From Amborella trichopoda (Eukaryota > Streptophyta > Magnoliopsida > Amborellales > Amborellaceae), in contig NW_006499435.1 of the NCBI RefSeq assembly GCF_000471905.2, forward strand, positions 4,348,798 through 4,412,797: a stretch of 64,000 bases of DNA, read 5' to 3'. The position numbers and the translations under genes were made by a program. The notes under the pieces are model-generated. The model was not told the origin of the DNA. It saw only the letters and a program-made list of their open reading frames with translations, and did no database searches. This document shows positions 34,743 to 46,800 of the stretch, piece after piece (position 1 is the first letter of the stretch; each line of letters starts with the position of its first letter).

Positions 34743-37136
34743 TGTATCCACTTAGTAATGTTGAATTTTATTAATGTGAAGATGTCTTGGAAAATATCTT
34801 TTGGAGGACCTGAGCATGATGCATGTCAAATGTATTCCAGGCCCAACAGACAAATATGAAAGCGATATTCGCAACAATTTGCATGTTAATAATAATTCTT
34901 CGAAAATCCACTTTAACAGACTTATCAAAGTCTTTGCCACCGGGTAGGAAGTACGGTCCATGTTTTCCATTTTTTGAGACCATATATCTTTAGTATACAA
35001 TGGGACTATTTATTTTTAGTACAAAGTGGTCAAAATTGATCTTGACCATTTGATGTGAAATTAGACGGCTACATTTATTCCATTGATCAAGCTCAAAATT
35101 AAAAAGTAAATTTTTCAAACTTTGTGACACATCCAAGTTTCACGTCAGATAGATGTAAATAATCATAACCTCTTTGTATCAAAAGTAAATGGTCTCCTTG
35201 TATACGATCCCTTCTTATAATTGATGTGTTTAATGATAATATTTAATTTTTTAAAAAAATATTATCATCATCGTCATCAAAGCTTTTTTCCAGCTAACCC
35301 TAGTTAACTACACGAATTTTGATCTATAATTATGCACTATAAGTTCAAGATTCATGATAACTTTTGACGAAGTTTTACATTGGCTACATATTTAATACAA
35401 CCTAACCTTTTTACCCAGGCATGGGATGGGCTAAAGGAAAGTTTAAGGTCCTCACCCGTCTTACACCTCAAAAAAAAGCTATATTTAATGATAATCAACA
35501 AAGAGCATTGATAGGGCAAGCTAGAATGTATTTCTCTTTTTTCTTTTTTTTTCTTTTTCTTTTTTCTTTTTCGATTGTGGAAGTGGTTAGGTCAGCAGTA
35601 ACAATTCGAAGCCAGGGTGGAGATTCGAAAACTGCATAAAAAAATGAAAGCTACTGGTTCAGTGGTTATGGCATTGAGTAAAAAAAAACTAGACCACTTA
35701 ACTTGTAAGTCACAATCATGTCCAGAGCATCTAAATATTTTATAACCTTAAAAATAAGGAAGAATAAGAAAAGAATTTGCATTTCATATTTTACAGCTTG
35801 ATAGAGATGGCACCTGAGTGATTAGTAGGCTATGATGTAGGTGCAACTGGTTAAGCATACATCATGAAAGGCTAGTTTTCTTAACCAATTTTATTATGGA
35901 TAGACTAGCCTTTGATCATATTAAATTTGTGCTGGGATCATCAGGTTAATGCACTGAAGAGTGGTTACTTTCTGCCTTATTTTATTCCAAAATGCTGTAT
36001 ATATTTTTTTCCTTTTCCATTTGGTGGTGGCGTTGAATGTGCTTTGGCGTGATGATATGAATTTCCCAATATTTTACTACATTTATCTACCACATCCCCA
36101 ATCTGCTTATTACATACCATTCGAATATATGTATTTAGTCATCTGAGCTATTTAGGCCGTTGTCACAATTGACATCGACCCTCCACTTTCCTAGTTTGTG
36201 TTTATGTAACACTACTGATTGCAAGGACTGGGGTGCAACCCTACTGCCAGTGCATGAAATAAGGAGGAAAGCAGCCCAACCCTGAACCATCAATCCCTGT
36301 ATTTTTCAAAACTCACAATTTTATGGTTAGAGCAATTTGTTTAATTTGGCAGAGGTTCTTTCAAGTCTAAAATTCATGTAGAAAGAGAAAACTTTATATA
36401 AAGTGTCAACCTTACAAGATGAAAAACTAAAAAAATTGTTCTAACACAGGAAAACCGTCAGGTCTCAACCTCCACATGTATAGATGTGAAAAACAAAAAG
36501 ATTTCAAGTCTTTAAAAGTAATGCATCTTATAATGTATCATCTAGACCGTCTATTTCTAAGATTTTCAAATATTCATAATTTGCTCGATCTACAGTATTT
36601 TGGAAGCTTAAAATTTCTTACAACAGATACAAAAATAGACTTAAAAACCACCATCAAGATTTCCCATACTTGAACTGCATATTTCAGCATCATTTTAGAA
36701 TGCGCCTAGAATGTGCCTTACTGATTGTTGAAGTCGCCAACCTCTCACAAAACTCACCCTTATTCGAAATACACAAAATACACATCCTCGGATATATCAG
36801 GGGATCAACCCTTAAAGAGCAAGGGGCTTCACCCAACCTTTTCTCTTTTTTTTCCCTGTTTTTTCGTGAGCTTTTCAGGAGTTGGGGATGGGGGGGCAGA
36901 GGGGGGGATAGAAAAACTTGTACAAAAACAGATCATTAAATCAATGCCCTAAGTTTTTACATTCATGTACAAAAAACAGATCATGGCTTCAATGCTCTCA
37001 GGCCCTAACACACGTACAAAAGCGGGTAATTGCATATCACAAAGCCTGCATCTTAAATCAAATTTAGAGAGAGAAAATTAGAGAAAAATAGTGTTTGGAT
37101 TATAGCACACATTTGTGTATGAATATCAAGTTCCTC
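34743..37136. other. Intergenic, downstream of the proline-rich gene
   Basis: 36383-36765 is a degraded family A copy ('gaaaactttatataaagtgtc' to 'caaaactcaccc'). The rest has no recognisable gene or RNA. The last few hundred bases probably include the 3' untranslated region of the minus-strand gene that ends at 37137. Confidence 0.4.
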
Positions 37137-40100
37137 TTAAGCCCCTTCATCTGAACAAGAGGACCCCTCTTCATCTTGTGAACCTGAGACCTCTAGGCTG
37201 TCTTCAATGGTGGAGCTCGACTCTTCAATGCTATTGAGCTTCTCACTGAACCCTGGCTGTTGGTGCATGGTGCTCATGGAACTGTCACTGATGAGATGGG
37301 TTGATCCATTGGCCGAAAAACAGCCTATGGATGTTGCGATATCCATGCCACGTGAGCCATAAAAGAGACCTCGGCTCCCCCCCACCAATGCAGTGCATAA
37401 ACTATCCTGCAAATAAAACAGATTGTCAGAATCACATAGATTATTTTTTTGAGAATAGAATCATATAGATTATTAGCTCTCTCTCTCTCTCACACACACA
37501 CACAGAGGACACAAAACAATGTTTGATAAATGGGAAGAAAACCAATTGTAGAATCAAAAAGTTACTCAAGCCTAAACAGGAATGGAGGCCATAGAAGGCA
37601 TATTCAATGGATTCCTATTGTCGATTAGGGGGAAAAATGTAAACAGCAACAAAAGCATACGCAGGAGGGAAGGGGGAGAGAGAGAAAGCCTACACATTGT
37701 CAAAACAAAGAGAGAGAGAGAGAGAGAAAGATAGATGGTTAAATCAAATGAGCAAGCTTTCTATGCTTCCCCTACAACATAAAATTTATATATTTCCCCT
37801 TATCCTTATCCAACTGTCCATTCTGAATGGAGGGCTAAGATTGCCTCAATCACAATGTCACGTCTCTACACTATTTTATTTTTAATTTTTTGTCTATAAA
37901 CTATTTTGATACCAAATTTTGTACGTCCAATCCTCTATTAAACTCGCACTAGCGAAAAATATAAAACAAATATTTCCCATAAAATAAAATGACAAAAATA
38001 CCCATGAAAGTTTCAAGGGGTATTTTGGTCATTATATTTATTGAAAAAATATTTTTAGTATTTTTTATAGGTACGCCCCAATGAGAAGATGGCACGTGCC
38101 AAATTTCATATTCATACAATTTATATAAAAAAAACTAAAAAAAAAATACTTTGAGTCGCGGATCTAAGATCAAACGGTGAGTGGCTCTCTTGATCAAAAT
38201 TGGAATGGTAGGGGAAGCATAGATATTCTATGCTGTAGGGGAAGTATAGAAACCTTTCCCAAATCAAATATCTGCTGAAAAATAAAAGCCTAGGTCTTAA
38301 CAAATAATGTTTTTAGTTTGAGTCATTCAAACTAAAATTTTAAACTAAATTTCAGGCACTTGGGAATTTATAATGATTCAAGACCCATCGAAACCATAAC
38401 AATAGAGAGAGAGAGAGAGAGTTACCTCAATGAACTGAGTTTCATTCTGGGTGGAGCCAATGAGTAGTCTGAGCGTCTCCCTTGCCCCCTTCTCAACCAG
38501 TGACTCTGACTTTGGTATAAGCCCTCCGACAAGATTAAGATTTGGGAGTTGAAGAGGCGAAATGCTTGTTGAGATTGCAGGCCCAGCACTCACAAAATAG
38601 GCCTGACCTGATGAGCAAATATCAATCACAGGGATGTGGACAATGGGATCGGCGATGAATGGTGTGAATGTCGGAATCTGCTGGGGCCCAGGGAGAGGTG
38701 GAGTGATTCCGACCATTGGTTCGGCCAGATCAAGGGGAGGCAGAGGAGGGCATGAAGGGCCCACTGATAAGTAGGAGGATAGGGTGGGTAGGGCTGAGGG
38801 TTTTGAAGGAACTGATGGCAAGTTTGGGGACGAAACTGTAAATTTGAGGGGTGAAGGGCATGGAGGGCACCAGCAATAGTAAGGGCTTAAAGGAGAGCGG
38901 GGGGCTTGAGAGGTGGGTGGATGAAGAGAGGGAAAGCTGTGAGAGAAGCTTTGTGGGTCGAAAGATGGTGAACTCCTAGAGAGAGAGAACAATGGCGTTT
39001 GGCTTATTAGGGTTTCAGTCCTGGTTTTGAGTTCAGAGAGCAGCGTGGAGTTGCTCGATATGGGGGTGGAAGAGGGTGGTGGCAACTGGCTCAGTGTTGG
39101 AAGGCTAGAGTGAGAAGAGTTTCTCTCTCCTCCTCGCCTGACTAAAACACCAGTTCTCAACGAAGAGGCATTTTTGGAGTGGCTTCTTTAAATGTGTTTG
39201 TTCTAGGACTCAGGGTGCCCTGTGAAGGCGAGGTCTTTGAGGGTTGTCCAATAGTGAGCCTTCGAGAAGAAGGCTTCAGGGATGAGAGAGTAGGGTTAGA
39301 GAAAGTTTGGGTGGTGCATTGATCTATAGAGACAGGCCCAGTCAAAGAGGAGTTCGCAGGTGAAGTTGGGTTTGTGTCAGTTGAATTGATGAAAGAGGTT
39401 CGAAGATATGTTGCAAAAGAGTTGAGGCGTGACTCTCGTATACCGGTCAGCTGAGCTAGAGAAGGCTTTCTTTTGAGCAGGTCCTTCATCTGCCAAGGAA
39501 GAAACACACACACACACACATAAATCCAAATTCTATTGTTTCCAGACTTACTGTAGTTTCTGCCAATAATTAATAAAAAGGACAGTAAGACGGTGCTGGT
39601 CCCGCCTAAGTAGGATCCTGGGAGGGGGGGCTGGAAACGGTCCTAACCTTTGGCTCATCCACAAAGTGGCCACTCTAAGGACTCAAACCCATGCTCTTGT
39701 GCTGGCTACGTGAGCCTTTTACCGTCACACCGAGTGACGGCCCCTTGCCAATAATTAATCCTAAAAAAATTCTTGTTTGTTTATCCAAATAAAGCAATAG
39801 TGCAGTGGAGAGAGAGAGAGAGGAGAGAATATGATACACCAAAACATAACCCAATCAAATATGTTACTTATCCACTGGCTGTTCCCACTGAAGGACGGTC
39901 GGAGATAAACTGCAACCACGTTAATGTGCCAGCTGGGCCCACTCAGGTTAATCCCCAACGACCCATTACTGGGAGAAGATGGTGGATGCAGCCTTTGAGC
40001 AACATATACAACTGAACTATAGTATACAGTACACCATAGTCCATTGGAAATGACATAAAATTATGTCACGGAACCTAAAAGGAGGAGCTCAAAGCATACA

Positions 40101-43100
40101 AGAGTATGATGTACTTAATCAGCATACCTTGTTGAGTAATTGGTTCCCATGGAGCTTGGATTTCTCTGAGAGCCAAAAGTAGAAGACTGAATTGCCTGGA
40201 AGCTTGATTTCGAAAGACCTTCCTGAGGTATCAGCAGGGATTTCTTCTATTGTGGCAACTGCATTTTCATCGTCGGGGCTCAATACTGCAAGCCTCTCCA
40301 TGCAACCATCATCCCCAACAAATGAAATGCGAAGATCAGAAGAAGGCAGGAAAGTCAGATTCAAGTGGCCCCTGTAATTATGCACATTTAAATAAAAAAT
40401 TATTATTTCAAATAACTAGGTTATACTGTAAAATTCACATAGACCTTTTTATTAAAATAGAAAATGCAGACAAAGAGAGAAGGAGGTGCAGATACAATGC
40501 TTCCATATCTCACTTTCAGTGGCAAACACTAATTAAATATAGACCAAGTAAAGCTGGGGACAAAACCCAGCATATTGGCAGATCGGGAAGACCACACTGA
40601 ATTTGTATTGCTTCTACACAAAGCGTAGATTTGCTTGTTTATCATTACATGCATGCATAGATAGGATAGATAAGCAGGATGTGAAGGATGAAAGTATTTC
40701 ATACTTGCAAAGCAGCAACACAACTTAACGGATGCTAACTGTCAAGTAAAGGCAGGAAAACTAGGAGCATTGCATAATTGTGCATTATCATCAATTAAGT
40801 GTTAACACTAATTACGATAGTTGTCGTTCAGCAACAAATCCTAAGTAAACTTTTGTTAGAATAACTAGATATAAATGTTAATAAACTACAGATGTTCACT
40901 TGTAAATATGAAATTGCAAAAGAGCATTTGTGTTCATAACTATAATGTAAAAAACATCGAAGTGTCAGTTCTACTTGGCCAATATTTCAATCAAATAATT
41001 GGGAGGTGAGGACATTCCCTTGAGCGTGAATTTTTGTAGGGCTCCTTTGTATGGCAGTTGATAGGTAAACACAAGTTGCTTCAGATTATTTTGAGCCTCC
41101 CAATAAGTTACCGAATGGGTTGTTCTCTTGGGCTGATAGAGCATATGTTGCTGCAGTCGATAGAAATATAGATTTCAGAGTCTAGGGGAACCTTTTCAAA
41201 AGCCTCTATAGAGATCTTTTAAATGACAGGCCTCAAAACAGCTGGGGGCTGAGAGTTTCTCCTCCCATAAAGTGTGGGGGTTGATGGTATGCCAACAGTC
41301 AACAGGCCCTTTATTGGACGAAGAGAGGCATCCATTTGAGGAGCTGTCATTGACCATTCCTTCTTGCAGGGTGGAGTTTGGTTATGCACATAGGTTATGA
41401 TAACTATGCGAGGAGCTTTCAAGAGTGGAGGATCGAGCACCTTGTGAGGGAATGAGGGACGAAGGATTATAGCGGGGGATGGATCCTCCCATAATAGAGG
41501 CAAGGGGGTTAAGAGATATCATTTTGATAACTCCATTTGGGATCCGGAGGCAAGCAGTAATGACAATGTGCCATTTGTAGACAGCAATGGATTTGTGCCT
41601 TCTACTCGCCTAGGTTAAGGTTATTTGTTTTAGCATTCTTTGGACCTTAAGTGTAGAAACAAACTCACTTTATCATGTTGAGGTAGGCAAACATGGTGTC
41701 AGATGGACCACACGATATTGCGAATAAGGTAAACAAGATTGTGACATTGGTAAACAAGATTGTGACATTGTCAGTTGTCTCAGTTTGTCAAGTATCCCTT
41801 CATACACATTCAAAAGGAAGCCCAAGAACAAGATGTGATGTTTTCAGCATGAAGCCACAAAAGTCAGAAGAAGCATGAGAACTTAAGTGTCAACCAACAT
41901 TCGGGTCACCCTTATGCCAAGAATGTTGAGATGGGCAATTATGATATCAATTGGGCCATAGAATATTGCCGCTACAGTAAACGAGTTCTATGAAATTGTC
42001 AATCACCTCAGATCCTCAAATGTGCCTTCCATACAAGACCTATACGTGGACCCAAATGTCAGCAAGAAGCATGAGAACTTGTAAGCAGTAACTAAGAACT
42101 CGATGGTCCGAATTGCGAATTGCCCAAGTGGGACCAGATTGAGACACAGTAGTTACAGACAGAGAAGCCAAAAATTGGCCAAACCTAAGAATCCCACCCC
42201 TATCTTATTTTCAAATAAAATCAGCCAGTTGCAGCAGGCATCCTACTCTCTAAACACTGTTTTAAGGTCTCACCCGACATTGTAATAACCTTTGTACCAA
42301 GCCGAATGTCCCATATCTATTTTTCATCGTACTCATACCATATCTGTTAACTGTGAAAAAGAGAATCCTTGTGATAATGAAGTGGGAATACACAAGAAAT
42401 TAGGATGCAGATATCAGAGTTATCACTGTTATAATGGCCATGTATGTCTTCTTCAACAAGTTGAGGATGAAGGTACGACACATAGGACCCCATGCAATTG
42501 CCAAAAATTAATTCGCTGACTTGCATAGTACAAGGATAGTAAAACATTCAGAAGGAAAAACATATAGAGTAATTTCTAATAATTAATTTATGCACTGAAC
42601 AGTTTAACATTACATTGCATTTATACAGAGGACAGGAAAAAAGACCATCTAATTAAATCACCCATGTACAGTAGGGAACTATTGCACAGCATAAACAGAT
42701 GAAATAGATGCTGGAGAACATAACAAAATAATAACACAAATTGAAAATGAGTAATCATCTAGTAATATAGCTTAAATATTATCAATAATCACAAAGATTT
42801 GTTTTGCAAAAGCAATAACAAAAGAGCGATAACTGACCAGCCTTTTTAAGTTTTAACAAGCAAACTTAATTAAGTATATTAAATAAAATGCATAAAGGAT
42901 ATTCAGCTAAGAGAACCAGAAGATCTACCACAATCCTCTACTTGATTCATATGATAGTTTGACCAATATTAACGACAAGGAGATGCAACGGGAATAAGTA
43001 AACTACAGAATGCAAAGCCATGAAAGAAACTACCTTCTTTCCCTCTTATATCAGGGACCATAAAAGACATCACACACGCCCACTTTGCCTACAAATCACA

Positions 43101-45980
43101 ACACAGCTTTATTTGGAGAGAGGAACAGTGTCACCATTAACAAGATGAAGAATAAATCCAGTAACTTGTTATGTGTTTGATGGTAAATAGAATCTTGTGA
43201 ACATTGTCAGAATCTAAGGTAAGTGTGAGCCTACAGTTACAGTATGTTATCAACTGGATGGAAGAAACATAATTAACAAATCATTAAAAGAATGTGTGGC
43301 ATCCAAACATGGTAAGGTGAATCACGCCCAAAACAGAGATTGTATCAAATGCTTGAATTGCAAAAGTGAACACAAGATGCAAGGCTAATCAATTGAAATT
43401 GCAATTAAACAGCACTCTCACATGTTTAATGAAATGAAGCAGGTATAAATAACTTTTGATTTACTAGGCAAAGCCAGTTATCGCTCTTTCCAGAAAAGGC
43501 ACACTCAACTAAGGATTGCCATACATAAACAAGACTAGAATGGAAGATGCCATCTTTTGCATTTAAATCGCATCACAGAGAAGTAAATTCATCAAATTTC
43601 AGGACAAATTCTGATGTAGGACCAATGCAATTGGACGCTTACAAGTGTATCAACCTTTGATAGGCATGTATGGAGATGGGGAAAGTAAAATTATGCATAG
43701 GTTAGAAGTCCTGATTGGGTAAGGATTCACAAATAGAATCGAAGTCCTAGTCAATCTGGATTTGCTAATCACTTTAGAAATCCTATTTGGTTTAGGACTC
43801 CTAGAAAAACCTTTTAAAAAACAAATCCTATTCTTTTGGAACCACATGGTGGTTCACATTTACTAAAGGAGAGATCCTCCTCGGGAACCACACCCCACCA
43901 AGAGTCTCACAAGGTCTTGGCATGCCATCTCTTGGCTGCCAAGGGTGCTGTGCCATCAAACTCCCTGAGGTTTAGGTTAGCTTTGTCCCTACTCTATGCT
44001 TTATTATAGTGCCACTTCATACATATGTTAAAAGGTTTGATGGTGAAATAATCTAGAAGGCTTGTTGGTTAAGTCTCATTATGGTATGCTCCATCTAAAG
44101 GTGCAATTTCTTCTCATTCAATCATGTGCTTGTGGAGGCCAAGGCAATTGCCAACTCCCTAAGATAACAAGGGTTGATGCCGAAGAATTGAACATCGAAG
44201 ATTCCATCCCACTTCATTAGTTGCTGATCATGTTTACACAATCACTCTATGCACAAATTCTACTCGTGTATATGTCGAATCCCATAAGAAGTGCACATTA
44301 AAACAGGTAATCTTCATCAACATAGTAGTGCACAACAGGTGACCTTCATCAACATAATCAGTTACAATATTAGATACACATATGTAGATATTCATTTAGA
44401 ATTTTAATCAGTATACCAACAAAATCAAGGGACCAAATTAGAACTATGTGAACAAATCCATTTAAACCAACTCGGCAAAATATTTCACTGCATGATTATT
44501 AGCAATGACTTATCGTTCTCTAAAAGTAAATGAAAGCAGGACAAATCGTTTTTTTTTTTTTTTCAATGGTAACCAAGTCATGTCATATTATGTAAGTTCA
44601 CCCTACAGTTCAATCGAGAATATGCAACATCCAATATCATCAACTTGAAGAAAACATATAATGGGTAAATAAATCATATATGATCTGCAGAATAAATACA
44701 TACAGTTCTAGACAGCAGATTTTAATGCACAAGTGTCAGTTCAATAAAGTACTGAAGCGCTTGGTAAAGGCTTCAAAACTATAAAGCTCATAACAAGCAG
44801 GGCAAACAAAAATAAATACATAGCAATCAATCCATGTACAATTTGCCCTCGAAAAAGTCTTCATAACTGACTGTACCTATTCAATTTTATGAAAACATTT
44901 ATCACTTACCAAAAAAATATTTTTTCAAGCATAATATTTTCATGACAATAAACCAATAAAAAAACAAATTTCTCTGATAAGGCGTTATATAAATGATAAT
45001 CCCAAATTAATACAGTGAATAGCATAACCACTCAACTATCATATCTTAAAAAGAAGGTGATTACCAAACAATAGAGAGTATCAAAAAGGAAGTACCTTGC
45101 AGCAATGGGGCAAAATAATCGACCCTGCTTGACAACCTTTCCCACACGAATTGATACCAGAGGAACACATAAACACCGTGCGAGCATTCCAACTTCTGAC
45201 GCATCAAAGTGCTGTGTATGAAATAGAGAAGAGGAAGTCAATACCATAATCTTCTCCCACAAATGTTCATGTTAAATTTAGATCCACTTCATCGCGCATG
45301 AATTCCAAGATATGCATATCAAAGAATAAATGTTCTAATGGTAATTATTTCACTCATGAATGAATATCTGTTCTAAGTGGGGAGAGAAACCACTAAAGAA
45401 AAACATTGACAAAAAGGAAGTAAATAACGTACCTGACTCAAATGCACGAGTAGCCGATCCTCCGCAACCCCACTTGAGATGTTCAACTTGAGCATAGGCT
45501 TCAATCTCTCATCAGCTCGACAAGCACCAAGAACCTGCATGTCCAAGGCTTGAAGCCACCTTAACATACCATCTTCCCCTCAGTTTGTTGAAGCAATAAA
45601 TCCCCATCACCTTGGCCCTGAAAGATATCCCTTAGTCTATCAGCAAGACCAGGCCCGCTTCCTCTCTGAACTGTATCATTCTCACTTCTCTGAATGCCAT
45701 TACTTTCTGAGGAAACTTCATGGGAATCGACATCAGAGGGAGAAATTTCACTGAAAACCATTCTTTCCCGTGTATTATCCACTGATGATTCAGGTGTGGA
45801 AGAGGATTGTGAAGAACTACAACCCAGAGATAACTGAATTTGTTTATGACACTTTGATGAAGTAAAATCTTCTGAAACTTGTGATTTGACTTCTTTGTTA
45901 TCATCGAAGGCTTGCCTTTCACTTTTTGAGCCATCCACTTTTCCATTTCCCATGATGTCTGGCTTTTCTGAGGAAACCAT
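37137..45980 (-). CDS. Plant-specific proline/serine-rich protein, function unknown (two apparent frameshifts)
   Basis: Five exons, read down the minus strand: 45980-45433, 45211-45096, 40371-40128, 39489-38426 and 37406-37137, all GT-AG with matching phase. The protein would be about 747 aa if two one-base frame breaks are sequencing errors. The N-terminal third is acidic and Ser-rich. A conserved block follows (WLQALDMQVLGACRADERLK, then SEVGMLARCLCVPLVSIRVG, then LNLTFLPSSDLRISFVGDDG and a FYFWLSEKSKL stretch), which could form a small beta-rich domain. After it come a KDLLKRKPSLAQLTGI segment, a long Pro/Ser-rich region and a Ser/Glu-rich acidic tail. I recognise this as a conserved plant family usually labelled 'proline-rich' or 'hydroxyproline-rich' protein; its role is not known to me. 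No signal peptide is evident, so a true cell-wall glycoprotein is unlikely. The frame breaks are at the four-C run 45576-45579 and the five-T run 39171-39175. Confidence 0.82.
37750..38260. mobile_element. MITE family C copy in intron 4 (exact 9-bp TSD)
   Basis: A 511-bp element flanked by AAATCAAAT at 37741-37749 and 38261-38269. The inverted ends share TTTCTATGCTTCCCCTACA, with two mismatches or fewer, and continue into a second TATATTTCCCCTTA-type block. There is no open frame. It lies between exons 5 and 4 of the proline-rich gene; the nearest splice site is about 165 bp away. Confidence 0.82.
38404..38421. repeat. GA microsatellite at the exon 4 donor
   Basis: A (GA)n run begins four bases into the intron, right after the minus-strand donor GTAAC. 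Length changes here would sit against the 5' splice site. Confidence 0.8.
39501..39521. repeat. CA microsatellite beside the exon 4 acceptor
   Basis: A (CA)n run, (GT)n on the coding strand, about 12 bases upstream of the exon 4 acceptor, next to the polypyrimidine tract. Confidence 0.85.
39575..39745 (-). mobile_element. tRNA-type SINE in intron 3 (14-bp TSD)
   Basis: A 171-bp insertion flanked by the exact 14-bp direct repeat TGCCAATAATTAAT (39561-39574 and 39746-39759), the mark of LINE-driven retroposition. On the minus strand it starts with a GGTGTGACGGTAAAAGG stretch like an RNA polymerase III A box, followed about 35 bases later by GGGTTTGAGTCC like a B box. It ends in GTCC and a short T run. 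It is GC-rich against an AT-rich background. It resembles tRNA-derived plant SINEs; the exact family is not assigned. Confidence 0.78.
40372..45095. other. Intron 2 of the proline-rich gene (4.7 kb)
   Basis: Mostly unique sequence without a second gene. 41728-41769 is an exact 21-bp tandem duplication. About 41,670-41,760 and 41,915-42,000 are diverged copies of each other ('atgttgagatgggcaa', 'gatattgc', 'gtaaac'), hinting at a decayed repeat. 41219-41503 has an open frame on the minus strand that I do not recognise and do not trust as a gene. Confidence 0.5.
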
Positions 45981-46800
45981 GGCTAATCTCCCTAAATGAT
46001 ACAGATCTGCTCCGTGTATAAAAAAAGCCTGATCAACTAAGAAACTAAAACCGTTCAAAACCCAAAAGCTTTAGATGTTGTGTCCCCTTATCAACACTTG
46101 ACACTGACCAGGTCGCATCCGATGAGAAAATGTTATAATCAGACAGCAAATTACCACGAAATCCCTGAAATCTTAAAAGATTTTGGCTCTTTGACACTCT
46201 AAAAGTCAATAGTGATGAACTCGAATCAAACCAGAATTTCCCTCAGAAATGTTACCCTGTTCTCAGAAACCCTAGTTCCTTCAATGCCAAAGCTTCTTTA
46301 CACAAAACCGGCTGAAACCAAAACCTCTGAACTCAAATGAACCATAATCAAACAAAGCTTTGCCAAGTTTCACGGTAATAAGAGCAACAAACAGGCAAAT
46401 TTACGTTGAAGAAAACCCGAAGAATGATCAGAAACCCTAGAATTTACCGAAGGAATTTACAGATCTTACGATCCCTTGAATCTCTGTAAGCTATTACAGT
46501 TAAATTAAGAATTAGGGTTTGCGAAAGTAGGGTTAGGTCTAAATGTACAGAAGACAGAGAATAACCGCCTTTTTAGAGAGAGAAAATCTCAGAAAATCAG
46601 ACGCCAAGAAAATTACAGTTGAGAGTTGAGACACAAGCCAATAAAATTCGTAGAAACCGCCTCTCAAATATATAAGGGGGAACGAGACGGACGTGAATGA
46701 CGATTACGAATCCGGTTTAAACGAGATTACGGTTCCGGACACGTCGGCATGGAGTCCACGTCATTCGCACCCTATAATTGTTGGGTGTTCACTGATTAGG
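45981..46800 (-). promoter_or_regulatory. Leader and promoter of the proline-rich gene
   Basis: A minus-strand TATA box, TATATATT, lies at 46667-46674. Transcription would start at about 46640, leaving a leader of roughly 650 bases with 'aaccctag' words and a GAGAGAG run. Upstream are ACGT-core motifs: GACACGTC at 46738-46745 and CCACGTCA at 46756-46763, the type bound by bZIP or bHLH factors. Regulation by such factors is inference. Confidence 0.55.

Noticed and set aside
35640..35700. A-box-like TGGTTCAGTGG suggesting a tRNA or SINE
   Set aside because: No B box follows at the right distance and there is no cloverleaf or flanking duplication.
36670..36952. 75-89-aa open frames
   Set aside because: They start in a MITE remnant and run through low-complexity T- and G-rich sequence; no recognisable protein.
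38378..39160. 260-aa proline-rich frame as a separate gene
   Set aside because: It has no ATG start of its own. It is the continuation of exon 4 of the larger gene after an apparent one-base frame break, and its 3' end has the expected donor site.
41219..41503. 94-aa minus-strand frame in intron 2
   Set aside because: No recognised domain, no splice support and an intronic position; kept only as a note in the intron entry.
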